Below, piece after piece: positions 1 to 7,515 of a DNA stretch of 12,536 nucleotides. The stretch is from Phocaeicola_A sp963643925 (GTDB taxonomy: Bacteria > Bacteroidota > Bacteroidia > Bacteroidales > Bacteroidaceae). The stretch's first letter is position 1. Each line of letters begins with the position of its first letter. The stretch is from contig CAVINS010000073.1 in NCBI GenBank assembly GCA_963643925.1, positions 1 to 12,536 on the forward strand, written 5' to 3'. The notes under the pieces were generated by a model that was given only the letters and a program-made list of their open reading frames with translations, was not told the DNA's origin and searched no databases. The position numbers and the translations under genes are program-made.

Positions 1-22
1 TTCAACTCAACATACATCCTCG

Positions 23-60
23 AACCGTCTTCAAGTCAAATTGGAGGCGGTTTTTCCTTT
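23..60 (+). terminator. Intrinsic terminator of an upstream gene
   Basis: Bases 23-34 pair with 41-52 (AACCGTCTTCAA against TTGGAGGCGGTT), giving a 12-bp stem with two G-U wobbles and a 6-base loop (GTCAAA). A T-rich run starts inside the 3' arm at 51 and continues to about 61. The hairpin followed by U's on the + strand is the usual rho-independent pattern. It would end transcription of a gene lying to the left of the window and insulate the island that follows. The gene it serves is not visible. Confidence 0.75.
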
Positions 61-130
61 TGTGGTACGTACACAAACTAAACAGATGTTAAATGCAAGC
101 CTTTTTAAGCAGAAATTTAGGATTTTCTTC

Positions 131-159
131 TTTCGTTGAAATTAAATTTCTTATATTTG
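131..159 (+). promoter_or_regulatory. Bacteroidetes-type promoter for the regulator gene
   Basis: TATATTTG at 152-159 is an exact match to the Bacteroidetes -7 consensus TAnnTTTG. A -33-like element lies at 131-138 (TTTCGTTG), with 17 bases between TTTC and the -7 box. Transcription would then begin near 164-168, shortly before the ATG at 181. This is the only good match to this promoter type that I found ahead of a gene start in the window, so it may drive much or all of the locus. The assignment rests on consensus matching only. Confidence 0.6.
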
Positions 160-168
160 TACGACAAA
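156..168. promoter_or_regulatory. Candidate operator (inverted repeat) at the promoter
   Basis: TTTGTACGACAAA is a perfect inverted repeat with 5-base arms (156-160 and 164-168) around ACG. It overlaps the end of the -7 box and the predicted transcription start. A dyad here, just ahead of a small XRE regulator gene, is where an autoregulatory operator would be expected. The short length means it could be chance. Confidence 0.3.
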
Positions 169-180
169 AACAAATTGATT

Positions 181-399
181 ATGCAATACAATAGAATTAA
201 AGAAGTTTTGGCTTCCAAAGGAATCAAACAAACGTGGCTTGCAGAAAAGTTGGGCAAAACGTACAGAATGGTAAATTCCTACGTTAGCAATGACGTGCAG
301 CCACCCATCCCTGTGCTATATGAAATTGCAGAGATACTACAAGTCGAGCCGAAAGACCTATTGGTTGACAGGGCGCAAAGTAAAGAAGTTGTGAAGTAG
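181..399 (+). CDS. XRE-family HTH transcriptional regulator (possible controller protein)
   Basis: This is a 72-residue protein made almost entirely of one Cro/C1-type helix-turn-helix domain. The HTH core spans about residues 15-37 (IKQTWLAEKLGKTYRMVNSY), followed by the typical tail with PPIPVLYEIAEILQVEPKDLL. I start it at the ATG at 181, not at an upstream in-frame TTG at 136. That TTG lies in the -33 region of the predicted promoter and would not be transcribed. There is no clear Shine-Dalgarno, as is usual in this phylum. Small XRE proteins of this size are found beside restriction-modification genes, where controller (C) proteins time expression of modification and restriction. The dyad at 156-168 could be its binding site. 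The family assignment is firm; the controller role is inferred from context. Confidence 0.85.
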   Translation: MQYNRIKEVLASKGIKQTWLAEKLGKTYRMVNSYVSNDVQPPIPVLYEIAEILQVEPKDLLVDRAQSKEVVK

Positions 400-433
400 T
401 GCCCGTAAGTAAAACTTAAACTGATTTGACGAT

Positions 434-688
434 ATGCAATACAACAAGGAATCAAGAATAGCGACCATAGATGACGTGAAAGAGTTCTTCCGTCATCTGG
501 TCGATGAACGCAGAGTCGAGATTCACCCTGACGACAGATTTGAGGACTATGTCTCTCGCGAGAATTATGAAAACACATTCTCGCCGGAGGAGTGCGCCAT
601 CTACAATCGTCTTATGGACGAGAGCTTCGAGGCCTGCGAGAAGAATGGCGTTGACATTTACGCCATAGGACTTGATTTCTTGAAGTAA
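434..688 (+). CDS. Small acidic protein of unknown function
   Basis: This encodes 84 residues with no motif I recognise. About 21 residues are Asp or Glu against roughly 11 Lys/Arg, so it should be strongly negatively charged. There is no signal peptide or membrane segment. It looks like a single small helical domain (IDDVKEFFRHLVDERRVEIHPDD, then SPEECAIYNRLMDESFEACEKNG near the C-terminus). It lies 34 bases behind the XRE gene and 74 bases ahead of the AIPR gene, on the same strand. Its first four residues (MQYN) match those of the XRE protein, probably by coincidence. The reading frame is plausible as a real gene because it is codirectional, evenly spaced and protein-like in composition. 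Possible roles include a regulator partner or a DNA-mimic-like inhibitor, but neither is supported by a motif. Confidence 0.7.
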   Translation: MQYNKESRIATIDDVKEFFRHLVDERRVEIHPDDRFEDYVSRENYENTFSPEECAIYNRLMDESFEACEKNGVDIYAIGLDFLK

Positions 689-762
689 GATCAAACATAA
701 CAGCTAATGAAAAGGTAATTCTTAGAAAGGCATTTCAGTAATTAAATAAAAAGTAAGGAACT
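689..762 (+). other. Short intergenic leader before the AIPR gene, with ribosome-binding site
   Basis: These 74 AT-rich bases separate the 84-aa gene from the AIPR gene. AAGGA at 755-759 lies three bases before the ATG at 763 and is a reasonable Shine-Dalgarno. I see neither a TAnnTTTG promoter box nor a terminator hairpin here. Read-through from the upstream promoter is therefore the simplest model. Confidence 0.45.
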
Positions 763-3117
763 ATGGACAATAATACCGATGAAATCTTTGATGACTTCAA
801 GCCTGCAGGAGAGGCAACTGTTGAGAATAAAGAGATAAAGAAAGTTTTGGAAAAGGAACTGTCTGAGATAGAAGAATTCAAAGTTGACTTTGATGACCAA
901 CTGCAAATGAGCAATCATCCCAAGGATGAATTGACCAGTATTGTTGTGCAGTATATTCAAGGCGTTGGAGATGTCAACCAAGTGAACATCTGCTCTTTTG
1001 AAGGAAAGAACGGCGTTGCACTTGACGGTTGGGGTTTTAGCGGTGACGAAGACACTACTACTATAGATTTGTTCTTGACACTCTATGTTGACCCTGAAAA
1101 AGGAGGCAAACTGTCCGATAAGGATTTGGACAAACACTTCAACTGGCTCCAGCGTTTCTACGACCAGTCGCTATCAGGTAGCATCTATTCCAAGATAGAA
1201 GATGACAAGAGTGACCTAAAGGAAGTTGCTGACCTCATCAACAAGACAGACAAGATAGACCGCATTCGTTTGTTCCTCTTGACCAATGCCATAGTTTCTC
1301 TTGATTACGAAAAGAGCCCAACCGAACTTGAAAATTCTACCACCTGCGAATATTATGTATGGGATGCTCGCCGCATTATGCAGCAGGATAATATTATTTC
1401 CGGCAGAAGTCCTATCGTTGTAGATTTCGAAGGAGACTACAACTGCACCCTGCCATGTATAAAGATGCCTGACGTCTCAGAGAATGTTTCATGTTATCTT
1501 TGTATTATCCCTGGAATCGTATTGTCTCAAGTTTACAACAAATACCACCAGCAGATACTGGAAATGAACGTACGTACATTCCTCCAGTTCAAGGGTGCTT
1601 CTAATAAAGGGATACGCAACACATTGATTGGCCATAAGGCTACAGCAGCCGAAATCCGTAAGGGCATGGAGGATGTGGAAGCAGAGCCAGACATGTTCTT
1701 CGCATATAATAATGGTATATCAGCCACAGCTGCAGAGGTTGATCTGAATGAAGAGAAAAATGCCATCACCAAGATAAAGTCTTGGCAGATTGTGAACGGT
1801 GGTCAGACCACAGCAGCTATCAGCGCCGTGATGAAGATGAAAGACACCAACACCAACAAGTTGGCCAGCGTCTTTGTTGCCATGAAGATTTCTGTCATTA
1901 AAGATCCGAACGAGATTCAGACCATCGTGCCGAAGATTTCCCGTTTTGCCAACACGCAGAGCGCCATCAAAAAGTCTGACTATAATATCAATGAGAAGTT
2001 CTTGGTAGAATTGGAACAGCGTTCTCGTGAAGAATGGGTGTTGAACAGCAACAACAAGCCTGTTTCAAAGTGGTTCTTTGAGCGTACTCGTGGCCAGTAT
2101 CTTGACAAGGCCAAGCGTACCCCGAACGCTGCCGCTGAACGCGAGTTCTATGCCGAATATCCAAAGGATCAGATGTTCGACAAGACTTTCCTGTCCAAAT
2201 ACATGACCGCATGGGACCAAAACCCTGCTATGGTTTGTAAGGGTGGAGAGAACAACTACGGTCAGTTCTTCGACAGAATGAAGCGTAGCGGAATAACCTT
2301 CGATGCCACACGCTATCACAGAACAATCGCAAAGGCCATTCTTTTCAAGGCTCTCGATGCCTATTATGGAAAAGACGGCGTTGCCTTGGCCGGCTATAAG
2401 TCAAACATCGTGGCCTATACAATGGCAGCCTTGTCGTACATTTCCAGAAAAGAGCTTGACCTTGATGCCATTTGGAGAGAGCAGAGCGTTATCTCACCTG
2501 CAGTCAGCAACGAGCTTACCATAAGTATCTACAGCGTTTATGCAAAACTGGTGAATGGCAACGAACATATTTCCTATAAAATAAAGGAGAGTTACACCGA
2601 TGCCAGCGGCAAGCGCAGAAACAAGTTCACTACCAAGGAAATTCCTGCTGAGGACTTGGAGAAGCTTCGCGGCACCAAGCTCTATGGTGTGCTTCAGCTT
2701 GCAAAGAAAATTCACACTCTTGTTTACGACCATATCGTGAAAGTCAACGAAGGCGAGAACATCAATGAGTGGTCAAAGAAACCAATCTGTTGGGACTCGC
2801 TCAAAGTCATTATCGACAAAGATAGCGACAAGTATGGTGTCCCTGCGAACCTGCTTTCCGCAACAGGCAACACAGACATTGAGGTGACTGAAGGCCAGCA
2901 GAAAGTTATTGACGAGCTGACTTCATTGGATTATGAGATGTTCTATAGCATCAACAAGTGGGATAAGATTGTATCCAAGCTTACTCCTAAAGAGCAGGCG
3001 TTCATTGGTCAGATAGCATTCAGACTCCAGAAAAAGATGCCTATCAGTTACAAACAGGCAAAGTGGGCTCTTGACATTCGCGACAAAGCTGAATCAATGG
3101 GCTGGAAAGAGGAATAA
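763..3117 (+). CDS. AIPR-family protein (abortive infection / phage resistance)
   Basis: This 784-residue protein belongs to the AIPR family (PF10592). The hallmark block is visible: FFAYNNGISATA at residues 312-323, WQIVNGGQTTAA at 341-352, and RFANTQ at 394-399 followed by a Lys/Ser/Asp/Tyr stretch. Upstream of it, GIVLSQVYNKY and the RTFLQFKGASNKGIRNTL region (271-288) are also typical. AIPR proteins occur in phage-defence loci, often next to cytosine methyltransferases, helicases or Z1-type ATPases; their biochemical activity is not well established. This copy is longer than many members, with an acidic N-terminal part (about 1-50) and a C-terminal extension of some 350 residues that I cannot assign. 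AAGGA precedes the ATG. The stop is two bases before the helicase start, implying translational coupling. Family assignment is confident; the activity is unknown. Confidence 0.9.
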   Translation: MDNNTDEIFDDFKPAGEATVENKEIKKVLEKELSEIEEFKVDFDDQLQMSNHPKDELTSIVVQYIQGVGDVNQVNICSFEGKNGVALDGWGFSGDEDTTTIDLFLTLYVDPEKGGKLSDKDLDKHFNWLQRFYDQSLSGSIYSKIEDDKSDLKEVADLINKTDKIDRIRLFLLTNAIVSLDYEKSPTELENSTTCEYYVWDARRIMQQDNIISGRSPIVVDFEGDYNCTLPCIKMPDVSENVSCYLCIIPGIVLSQVYNKYHQQILEMNVRTFLQFKGASNKGIRNTLIGHKATAAEIRKGMEDVEAEPDMFFAYNNGISATAAEVDLNEEKNAITKIKSWQIVNGGQTTAAISAVMKMKDTNTNKLASVFVAMKISVIKDPNEIQTIVPKISRFANTQSAIKKSDYNINEKFLVELEQRSREEWVLNSNNKPVSKWFFERTRGQYLDKAKRTPNAAAEREFYAEYPKDQMFDKTFLSKYMTAWDQNPAMVCKGGENNYGQFFDRMKRSGITFDATRYHRTIAKAILFKALDAYYGKDGVALAGYKSNIVAYTMAALSYISRKELDLDAIWREQSVISPAVSNELTISIYSVYAKLVNGNEHISYKIKESYTDASGKRRNKFTTKEIPAEDLEKLRGTKLYGVLQLAKKIHTLVYDHIVKVNEGENINEWSKKPICWDSLKVIIDKDSDKYGVPANLLSATGNTDIEVTEGQQKVIDELTSLDYEMFYSINKWDKIVSKLTPKEQAFIGQIAFRLQKKMPISYKQAKWALDIRDKAESMGWKEE

Positions 3118-3119
3118 GA

Positions 3120-4781
3120 ATGGCAGAGGTAATAGACAATACATATCTGGACGAGGAAGTAGAACAGGTGTCTGCTTTTGAAGGTCCAGCTATCCGTTTT
3201 AGCCATATTGAAGCGGATACGGCTGGATTGCGCCCTTATCAGGCGGAGATGAAGCAGAAAGTCTATGCTCTTTGGGACAGAATGAACAATGTGATGCTTC
3301 AGATGCCAACAGGCACCGGCAAGACCATCGTCTTTACTTCTGTTGTGAAAGATATACGCCGCTGGTGCGAAGAGCACAGCCCGGAGTCGAAGATTCTGAT
3401 TGTGGCTCACCGCAAGGAACTCATCCAGCAAGCCAGCAACAAACTTGGAAAGATACCTCATGGCATTATCCAAAGCGACAAACCGCAAAGTTTGGATAAG
3501 CCTATTCAGGTTGCCTCCATACAGACCTTCATCAGTCGCCGCAACTATGAGACGATGCGCAGACTGCAGTTTGATTTCATCATCATCGATGAAGCGCATC
3601 ACAGTATGGCTCCTGGCTACCAGAAGCTATGGGACATGTTCCCCAACAGCAAGAAGCTTGGGGTAACAGCCACGCCGTGGCGTATGAGCCATTCCGGATT
3701 CACCAGTCTCTTCGGTGACATCGTGCTGTCAAAAAGCATTGAGTGGTTCGTCAACAACGGCTATCTGTCCAACTACGACTATATATCCATCAAGAAAGAC
3801 TCGGATATACAGCATACGGTGAACAGCATAGACAAGCTCGGTGCTGACGGCGATTACAGCGACTCGGAGCTAAGCTCTCTGTTCGACAAGGACCGCATCA
3901 GGGCAAAGCTCTACCAAAGTTACGAGCAGTTCGCTAAAGGAATGAAGGGCATTATCTATGCCATCGACCGCAGGCATGCCGCCAATATTTGCGACTTATA
4001 CGCTGTACACGGCGTGCCTGTCTGCATGATTGACGGTACAACTCCTGCTGACGAGCGCAACCGAATGATAGAAGACTTCCGTGCTGGCACCATTCAAGTC
4101 ATCGTGAATGTGAATATCTTCTCCGAAGGTTTTGACTGCCCTGATATAGAGTTCATACAGCTGGCACGACCTACGAAGTCACTGTCACTCTATCTGCAGC
4201 AAGTCGGACGTGCTTTGCGCATCTCCCCCAATAAAGACCATTCTATTGTCTTGGACAATGTTGGTCTTTACAACCGTTTTGGCACGCCTATGGCCAACCG
4301 TCACTGGAGAAGCCATTTCATCGGTTCTGACGGCGAAGAGAGTTACAATGACGGAAGCGGATTGAAGCGAGACATCATCTTTGACCGTGACGAGCAGGAA
4401 GAAAAGGACTACGATGAAGGCACAGAACAGATGTCGGTCGTTGAACATACTGAGGGCGGCAAACAAATCCGCACTGAGGATGCCAACAATGCTGTTGCTC
4501 TGGCTGAATACAATATTTTCAGAAGAGACGGCAAATATGGAGTCTGCGACAGCAACAACCGCACACTGGTGCCGCCGATGTATGAAGACATGCACCCTTA
4601 CTGTAATGGCTACATCCCATACAAGCAGGATGGCAAATGGGGCATTATGTTGAAAAATGGTACTGTTAGGGTCAAACCTAAGTATTATTTCATCGGTCCT
4701 TTCATTGAGGGCAAGGCTGAGGTCCAAAACACAGCTGACAGCCCAAAGTATTTTATAAACGATAAACTGGAAAAAGTTTAA
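3120..4781 (+). CDS. SF2 DEAH-box helicase with C-terminal WG repeats
   Basis: This is a 553-residue superfamily 2 helicase of the SSL2/UvrB-like type (ResIII plus Helicase_C). Motifs in order are LRPYQ at 37-41, Walker A MPTGTGKT at 62-69, AHRKEL (motif Ia) at 96-101, DEAH at 157-160, TATP at 183-186, SEGFDCP at 335-341 and QVGRALR (motif VI) at 361-367. The helicase core ends near residue 400. An acidic linker (about 411-446) leads into WG-type repeats: DGKYGV at 470-475, DGKWGI at 504-509 with PPMYEDM and KPKYYFI as repeat ends, and a final partial unit (SPKYFINDKLEKV). It probably translocates on or remodels DNA; WG repeats are usually taken as protein-interaction beta units. It starts two bases after the AIPR stop and its stop overlaps the first methyltransferase ATG by one base. 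The last ~30 bases are where base composition drops sharply. Confidence 0.92.
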   Translation: MAEVIDNTYLDEEVEQVSAFEGPAIRFSHIEADTAGLRPYQAEMKQKVYALWDRMNNVMLQMPTGTGKTIVFTSVVKDIRRWCEEHSPESKILIVAHRKELIQQASNKLGKIPHGIIQSDKPQSLDKPIQVASIQTFISRRNYETMRRLQFDFIIIDEAHHSMAPGYQKLWDMFPNSKKLGVTATPWRMSHSGFTSLFGDIVLSKSIEWFVNNGYLSNYDYISIKKDSDIQHTVNSIDKLGADGDYSDSELSSLFDKDRIRAKLYQSYEQFAKGMKGIIYAIDRRHAANICDLYAVHGVPVCMIDGTTPADERNRMIEDFRAGTIQVIVNVNIFSEGFDCPDIEFIQLARPTKSLSLYLQQVGRALRISPNKDHSIVLDNVGLYNRFGTPMANRHWRSHFIGSDGEESYNDGSGLKRDIIFDRDEQEEKDYDEGTEQMSVVEHTEGGKQIRTEDANNAVALAEYNIFRRDGKYGVCDSNNRTLVPPMYEDMHPYCNGYIPYKQDGKWGIMLKNGTVRVKPKYYFIGPFIEGKAEVQNTADSPKYFINDKLEKV

Positions 4782-5938
4782 TGACAACTATAAATAACGA
4801 AATTGGTAATAACAATCTCATGGTCGATTTATTTGCAGGCTGTGGGGGATTAAGTACAGGATTGAAAAATGCTGGATTTACCCCGTGGTTTGCAAACGAA
4901 ATCATTGAGACATTTGCCAATACATATAAGTTGAATCATCCTGAATTGCCAAAGGACCAGATGTTCGTTGGTGACATTAATGATTTGAATGAACATATAA
5001 ATGAAATTAGTGCACTTACTGGACATGAGATAACACTTGTGTGTGGTGGTCCCCCATGCCAAGGTTTTAGTATGGCGAACAGACAGCGCATTCTTGATGA
5101 CCCACGCAATCAATTGTACAAGGCGTATCTGACTTTTTTACGTGAAATCCGTCCCAAATTCTTCATAATGGAGAATGTTAAGGGAATGATGAATAAAATT
5201 GAGGAGATAAAGCAAAACTTTCAAGAATATCTCGGCGATGAATACCAATATGATTATGCTCTTTTAAGAGCACAGGATTTTGGCGTTCCGCAAAATCGAG
5301 AAAGATTTATAATGATTGGAAATCGCATGGGTATAAACCCTAAAGAAATCTTTGAAGAGATATATAAAAACAAGCGTACGCCGTTTGTCTTGAAGGATGC
5401 TCTTGAAGGATTGCCACACCTTGTAGCCAAGAAAGAAAAAGGTTCAAAGGGGATAGAATGCGTAGAGTCTGGATTTACCGAATGCGATTTTACCTATATG
5501 ATGAATGATTTTTATCATTTTATCAATGGTGATAAGGTAATAACGAAACTCTACAATCACAAAAACCGCTATAACAACGAACGTGATATTGAGATTTTCA
5601 GACGGCTTCCTCAGGGTGCAAACTCTCTCCATGAATCAATAGCCGACATCATGCCTTACAAGAGAAGAAATAGTATCTTTAAGGACAAGTATTTCAAATT
5701 GGATGAGAACCAAATTTGCAAAACAATAACGTCACATATGAAGTTTGATTGCAATATGTACATTCATCCTTGGGATGCAAGAGGTTTGAGCCCTCGTGAA
5801 GCAGCTCGAATACAAACATTTCCGGATGATTATATAATTACCGGTTCACAAAACAATTGGTATGCACAAATTGGTAATGCCGTTCCTGTTAAGCTTGCAG
5901 AAGCCATTGGTAAAGGTATAATGAAATTTATAAAATGA
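4781..5938 (+). CDS. C5-cytosine DNA methyltransferase 1
   Basis: This 385-residue protein transfers a methyl group from S-adenosylmethionine to carbon 5 of cytosine in DNA. The conserved C5-MTase motifs are in standard order: motif I DLFAGCGG at 16-23, motif IV PPCQGFS at 91-97 with catalytic Cys93, motif VI ENV at 131-133, motif VIII QNRERF at 171-176, motif IX near ARIQTFPDD at 342-350, and motif X GNAVPV at 365-370. The target-recognition region should lie between about 200 and 330. All key residues are present, so it should be active. The ATG overlaps the helicase stop by one base (TAATG), and the gene ends in an ATGA overlap with the second methyltransferase. Together with that enzyme it would protect the host from the McrB/McrC-like nuclease encoded downstream. 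Confidence 0.96.
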   Translation: MTTINNEIGNNNLMVDLFAGCGGLSTGLKNAGFTPWFANEIIETFANTYKLNHPELPKDQMFVGDINDLNEHINEISALTGHEITLVCGGPPCQGFSMANRQRILDDPRNQLYKAYLTFLREIRPKFFIMENVKGMMNKIEEIKQNFQEYLGDEYQYDYALLRAQDFGVPQNRERFIMIGNRMGINPKEIFEEIYKNKRTPFVLKDALEGLPHLVAKKEKGSKGIECVESGFTECDFTYMMNDFYHFINGDKVITKLYNHKNRYNNERDIEIFRRLPQGANSLHESIADIMPYKRRNSIFKDKYFKLDENQICKTITSHMKFDCNMYIHPWDARGLSPREAARIQTFPDDYIITGSQNNWYAQIGNAVPVKLAEAIGKGIMKFIK

Positions 5939-7011
5939 AACACCTAGAACTTTTTGCAGGAATTGGTGGATTTCGCCGAGCTATTGACTTGCTGGCGAAA
6001 GATAACAATATAGATATAGGCTGTGTTGGCTATTCTGAAATAGAATCCAATGCAGTTAAAACGTATTGCTCCAATTATCATGTAGGAAAGGAGGAAGTTG
6101 CTCTTGGTGATATTGTAAATTTTACAGCCAACAAAAAAAACATTGAACAGCTGCCAAATTTTGATCTTTTGACAGGTGGATTCCCATGCCAGACTTTTAG
6201 TATGATGGGGAAACAAGCCGGCTTTAACGAAGATAGAGGCCAATTATTTTTCAGAATCATTGATATTCTCAAAGTAAAAAAGCCTCGATATGTTTTGTTG
6301 GAAAATGTAAAGAATCTGCGTACCCATGATAAAGGAAGAACATTTTTGCGTATCAAGAAAGAGCTGGAGTGTTTAGGATATACAATAATTTCGGATGTGT
6401 TTAATACTGCCGATTTTCATTTACCTCAAACAAGAAATAGAGTTCTAATCTTTGCCACTTTAGACAATCTTTCCAGTGAGCAGGTATATAATTTTTCGGC
6501 AAGTAATGTTGCGGCATTATTTGATGGTATATACAAGGATGCTAGCGTACTAAATTTTGATAATACGATAGATGTTCTTGCGCAGACAGTAGACAAGAAA
6601 TATTATCTGTCGGAACGAATTAAACCAACAATTCTTTCTGATGGTTCGGCAAACTTCAAGTCAAAGTCAGAGATCAACATGCAGATTGCAAGACCATTGA
6701 CAGCATCAATGCATAAAATGCACAGAGCATGTCAAGACAATTACTACAGCCAGGATTTTATAGATTCAAAAGGTAAAATTAATGAAGCAAATATATTGTC
6801 TAAGGAAGAATTGGCAAAACTTCCTATTCGCAGACTAACGCCCGAAGAAGCTTTTATGCTTCAAGGATTTGATGCTAAATTTGTACGTAACGCTCGCAAA
6901 CATAATGTAAGTGACGGCGCTCTATACAAACAGGCTGGTAATGCTGTCAGTGTAAACACCATATACGCTGTGTTGTATTATTTGATAACTAATAAGTACA
7001 TAAGCCTATGA
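5935..7011 (+). CDS. C5-cytosine DNA methyltransferase 2
   Basis: This is a second, clearly different C5-cytosine methyltransferase of 358 residues. Motif I is ELFAGIGGFR at 5-14, motif IV FPCQTFS at 83-89 with catalytic Cys85, motif VI ENV at 123-125, motif VIII QTRNR at 165-169, motif IX around RRLTPEEAFMLQGF at 289-302, and motif X QAGNAVSV at 333-340. The variable target-recognition region is about 180-285. It overlaps the preceding gene by four bases and the following one by four (ATGA), so expression is tightly coupled. It is not a recent duplicate of the first methyltransferase: motif neighbourhoods and variable regions differ. In LlaJI, two C5 methyltransferases modify opposite strands of an asymmetric site; the same division of labour is inferred here. 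Confidence 0.96.
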   Translation: MKHLELFAGIGGFRRAIDLLAKDNNIDIGCVGYSEIESNAVKTYCSNYHVGKEEVALGDIVNFTANKKNIEQLPNFDLLTGGFPCQTFSMMGKQAGFNEDRGQLFFRIIDILKVKKPRYVLLENVKNLRTHDKGRTFLRIKKELECLGYTIISDVFNTADFHLPQTRNRVLIFATLDNLSSEQVYNFSASNVAALFDGIYKDASVLNFDNTIDVLAQTVDKKYYLSERIKPTILSDGSANFKSKSEINMQIARPLTASMHKMHRACQDNYYSQDFIDSKGKINEANILSKEELAKLPIRRLTPEEAFMLQGFDAKFVRNARKHNVSDGALYKQAGNAVSVNTIYAVLYYLITNKYISL

Positions 7012-7511
7012 AATATGTCAAATATGCTAAACGTCAGGATTGTTGCTGGAAGCAAAATCCCTGCAATTCTGGAGAAACGAGCATTAATCTTTCTCTAGAA
7101 ATCTGTGAGTTTTTGACTTTTGGCATGGTTGCTAATGGAGAAGAATATGAAATACCTTTCCTTATCCATAAGCAAGATTTTTACGATGCTTTGGATTTCA
7201 TAAAATCACAGTGTCCATTATACAAGTCATCGTCAAAAGGTAGTGAAGCATACAACTATGACAGCCCCATTTACGCCAAATTGAAGTACTCTATTGAGAT
7301 GTTTTTTGGTGAGAACGAGACGCAGGTTTATATCGTTACATTATACAATCGTCAAGACAGACGCATATACTTAAAAGGACTGACACAAAACGGATTCAAT
7401 ATTAGAAATTTCCTTGTGGAAAACAGTTCGGCATTACAGTTCGCGGCAGCAGAAGGTATGACAGATTTAAGATTATTGTCTGCTGTTTATGAAGGACAAT
7501 TTGAAAATTGA
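7008..7511 (+). CDS. Stand-alone paralogue of the McrB N-terminal domain (putative DNA-recognition subunit)
   Basis: This 167-residue protein matches no family I can name by motif. It is homologous to the N-terminus of the next gene product. Residues 21-140 of the two align with no gap, with 52 of 120 identical by hand count. The strongest blocks are SGETSIN at 21-27, PLYKS.SKGS at 70-79, EMFFGE/ENFFGE at 97-102, YL..L at 121-125 and IR.FLVENS at 132-140. The protein ends about 27 residues after the shared domain. In LlaJI-type systems the McrB-like subunit's N-terminal domain reads the target site (a B3-like fold was reported for a Helicobacter pylori LlaJI.R1 homologue). I infer that this free copy is a DNA-binding or specificity subunit. 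Its position between methyltransferases and AAA+ gene resembles ydiR in BsuMI. The Cys pair near the N-terminus (CCWKQNPC) is absent from the fused copy. Confidence 0.8.
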   Translation: MKYVKYAKRQDCCWKQNPCNSGETSINLSLEICEFLTFGMVANGEEYEIPFLIHKQDFYDALDFIKSQCPLYKSSSKGSEAYNYDSPIYAKLKYSIEMFFGENETQVYIVTLYNRQDRRIYLKGLTQNGFNIRNFLVENSSALQFAAAEGMTDLRLLSAVYEGQFEN

Positions 7512-7515
7512 TAAG

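Noticed and set aside
1..60. Possible tRNA 3' end serving as an island integration site
   Set aside because: No CCA end, T-arm or acceptor stem can be folded; the hairpin with a T run is a terminator.
65..72. Palindrome GTACGTAC in the leader as a possible operator or attachment site
   Set aside because: It is only 8 bases long, far from the promoter, and has no second copy with a clear relationship; chance is likely.
136..180. Upstream in-frame TTG start that would add 15 residues to the XRE protein
   Set aside because: It falls in the -33 region, upstream of the predicted transcription start, and the added residues are not part of the HTH domain.
3048..3602. 184-codon open frame on the - strand
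   Set aside because: It spans the junction of the AIPR and helicase genes in antisense, and both of those are clearly real.
4185..4787. 200-codon open frame on the - strand
   Set aside because: It lies antisense to a helicase with intact motifs and shows no recognisable domain. It is an out-of-frame by-product of the coding strand.
3120..7011. DISARM system (helicase plus C5 methyltransferase)
   Set aside because: No DUF1998 or phospholipase-D-like gene is present, and the neighbours are McrB/McrC-like, so the LlaJI/BsuMI comparison fits better.
7489..7515. Upstream ATG that would add nine residues to the McrB-like protein and overlap the preceding gene
   Set aside because: Starting at 7516 aligns the paralogous domains residue for residue; the extra nine residues have no counterpart in the paralogue.
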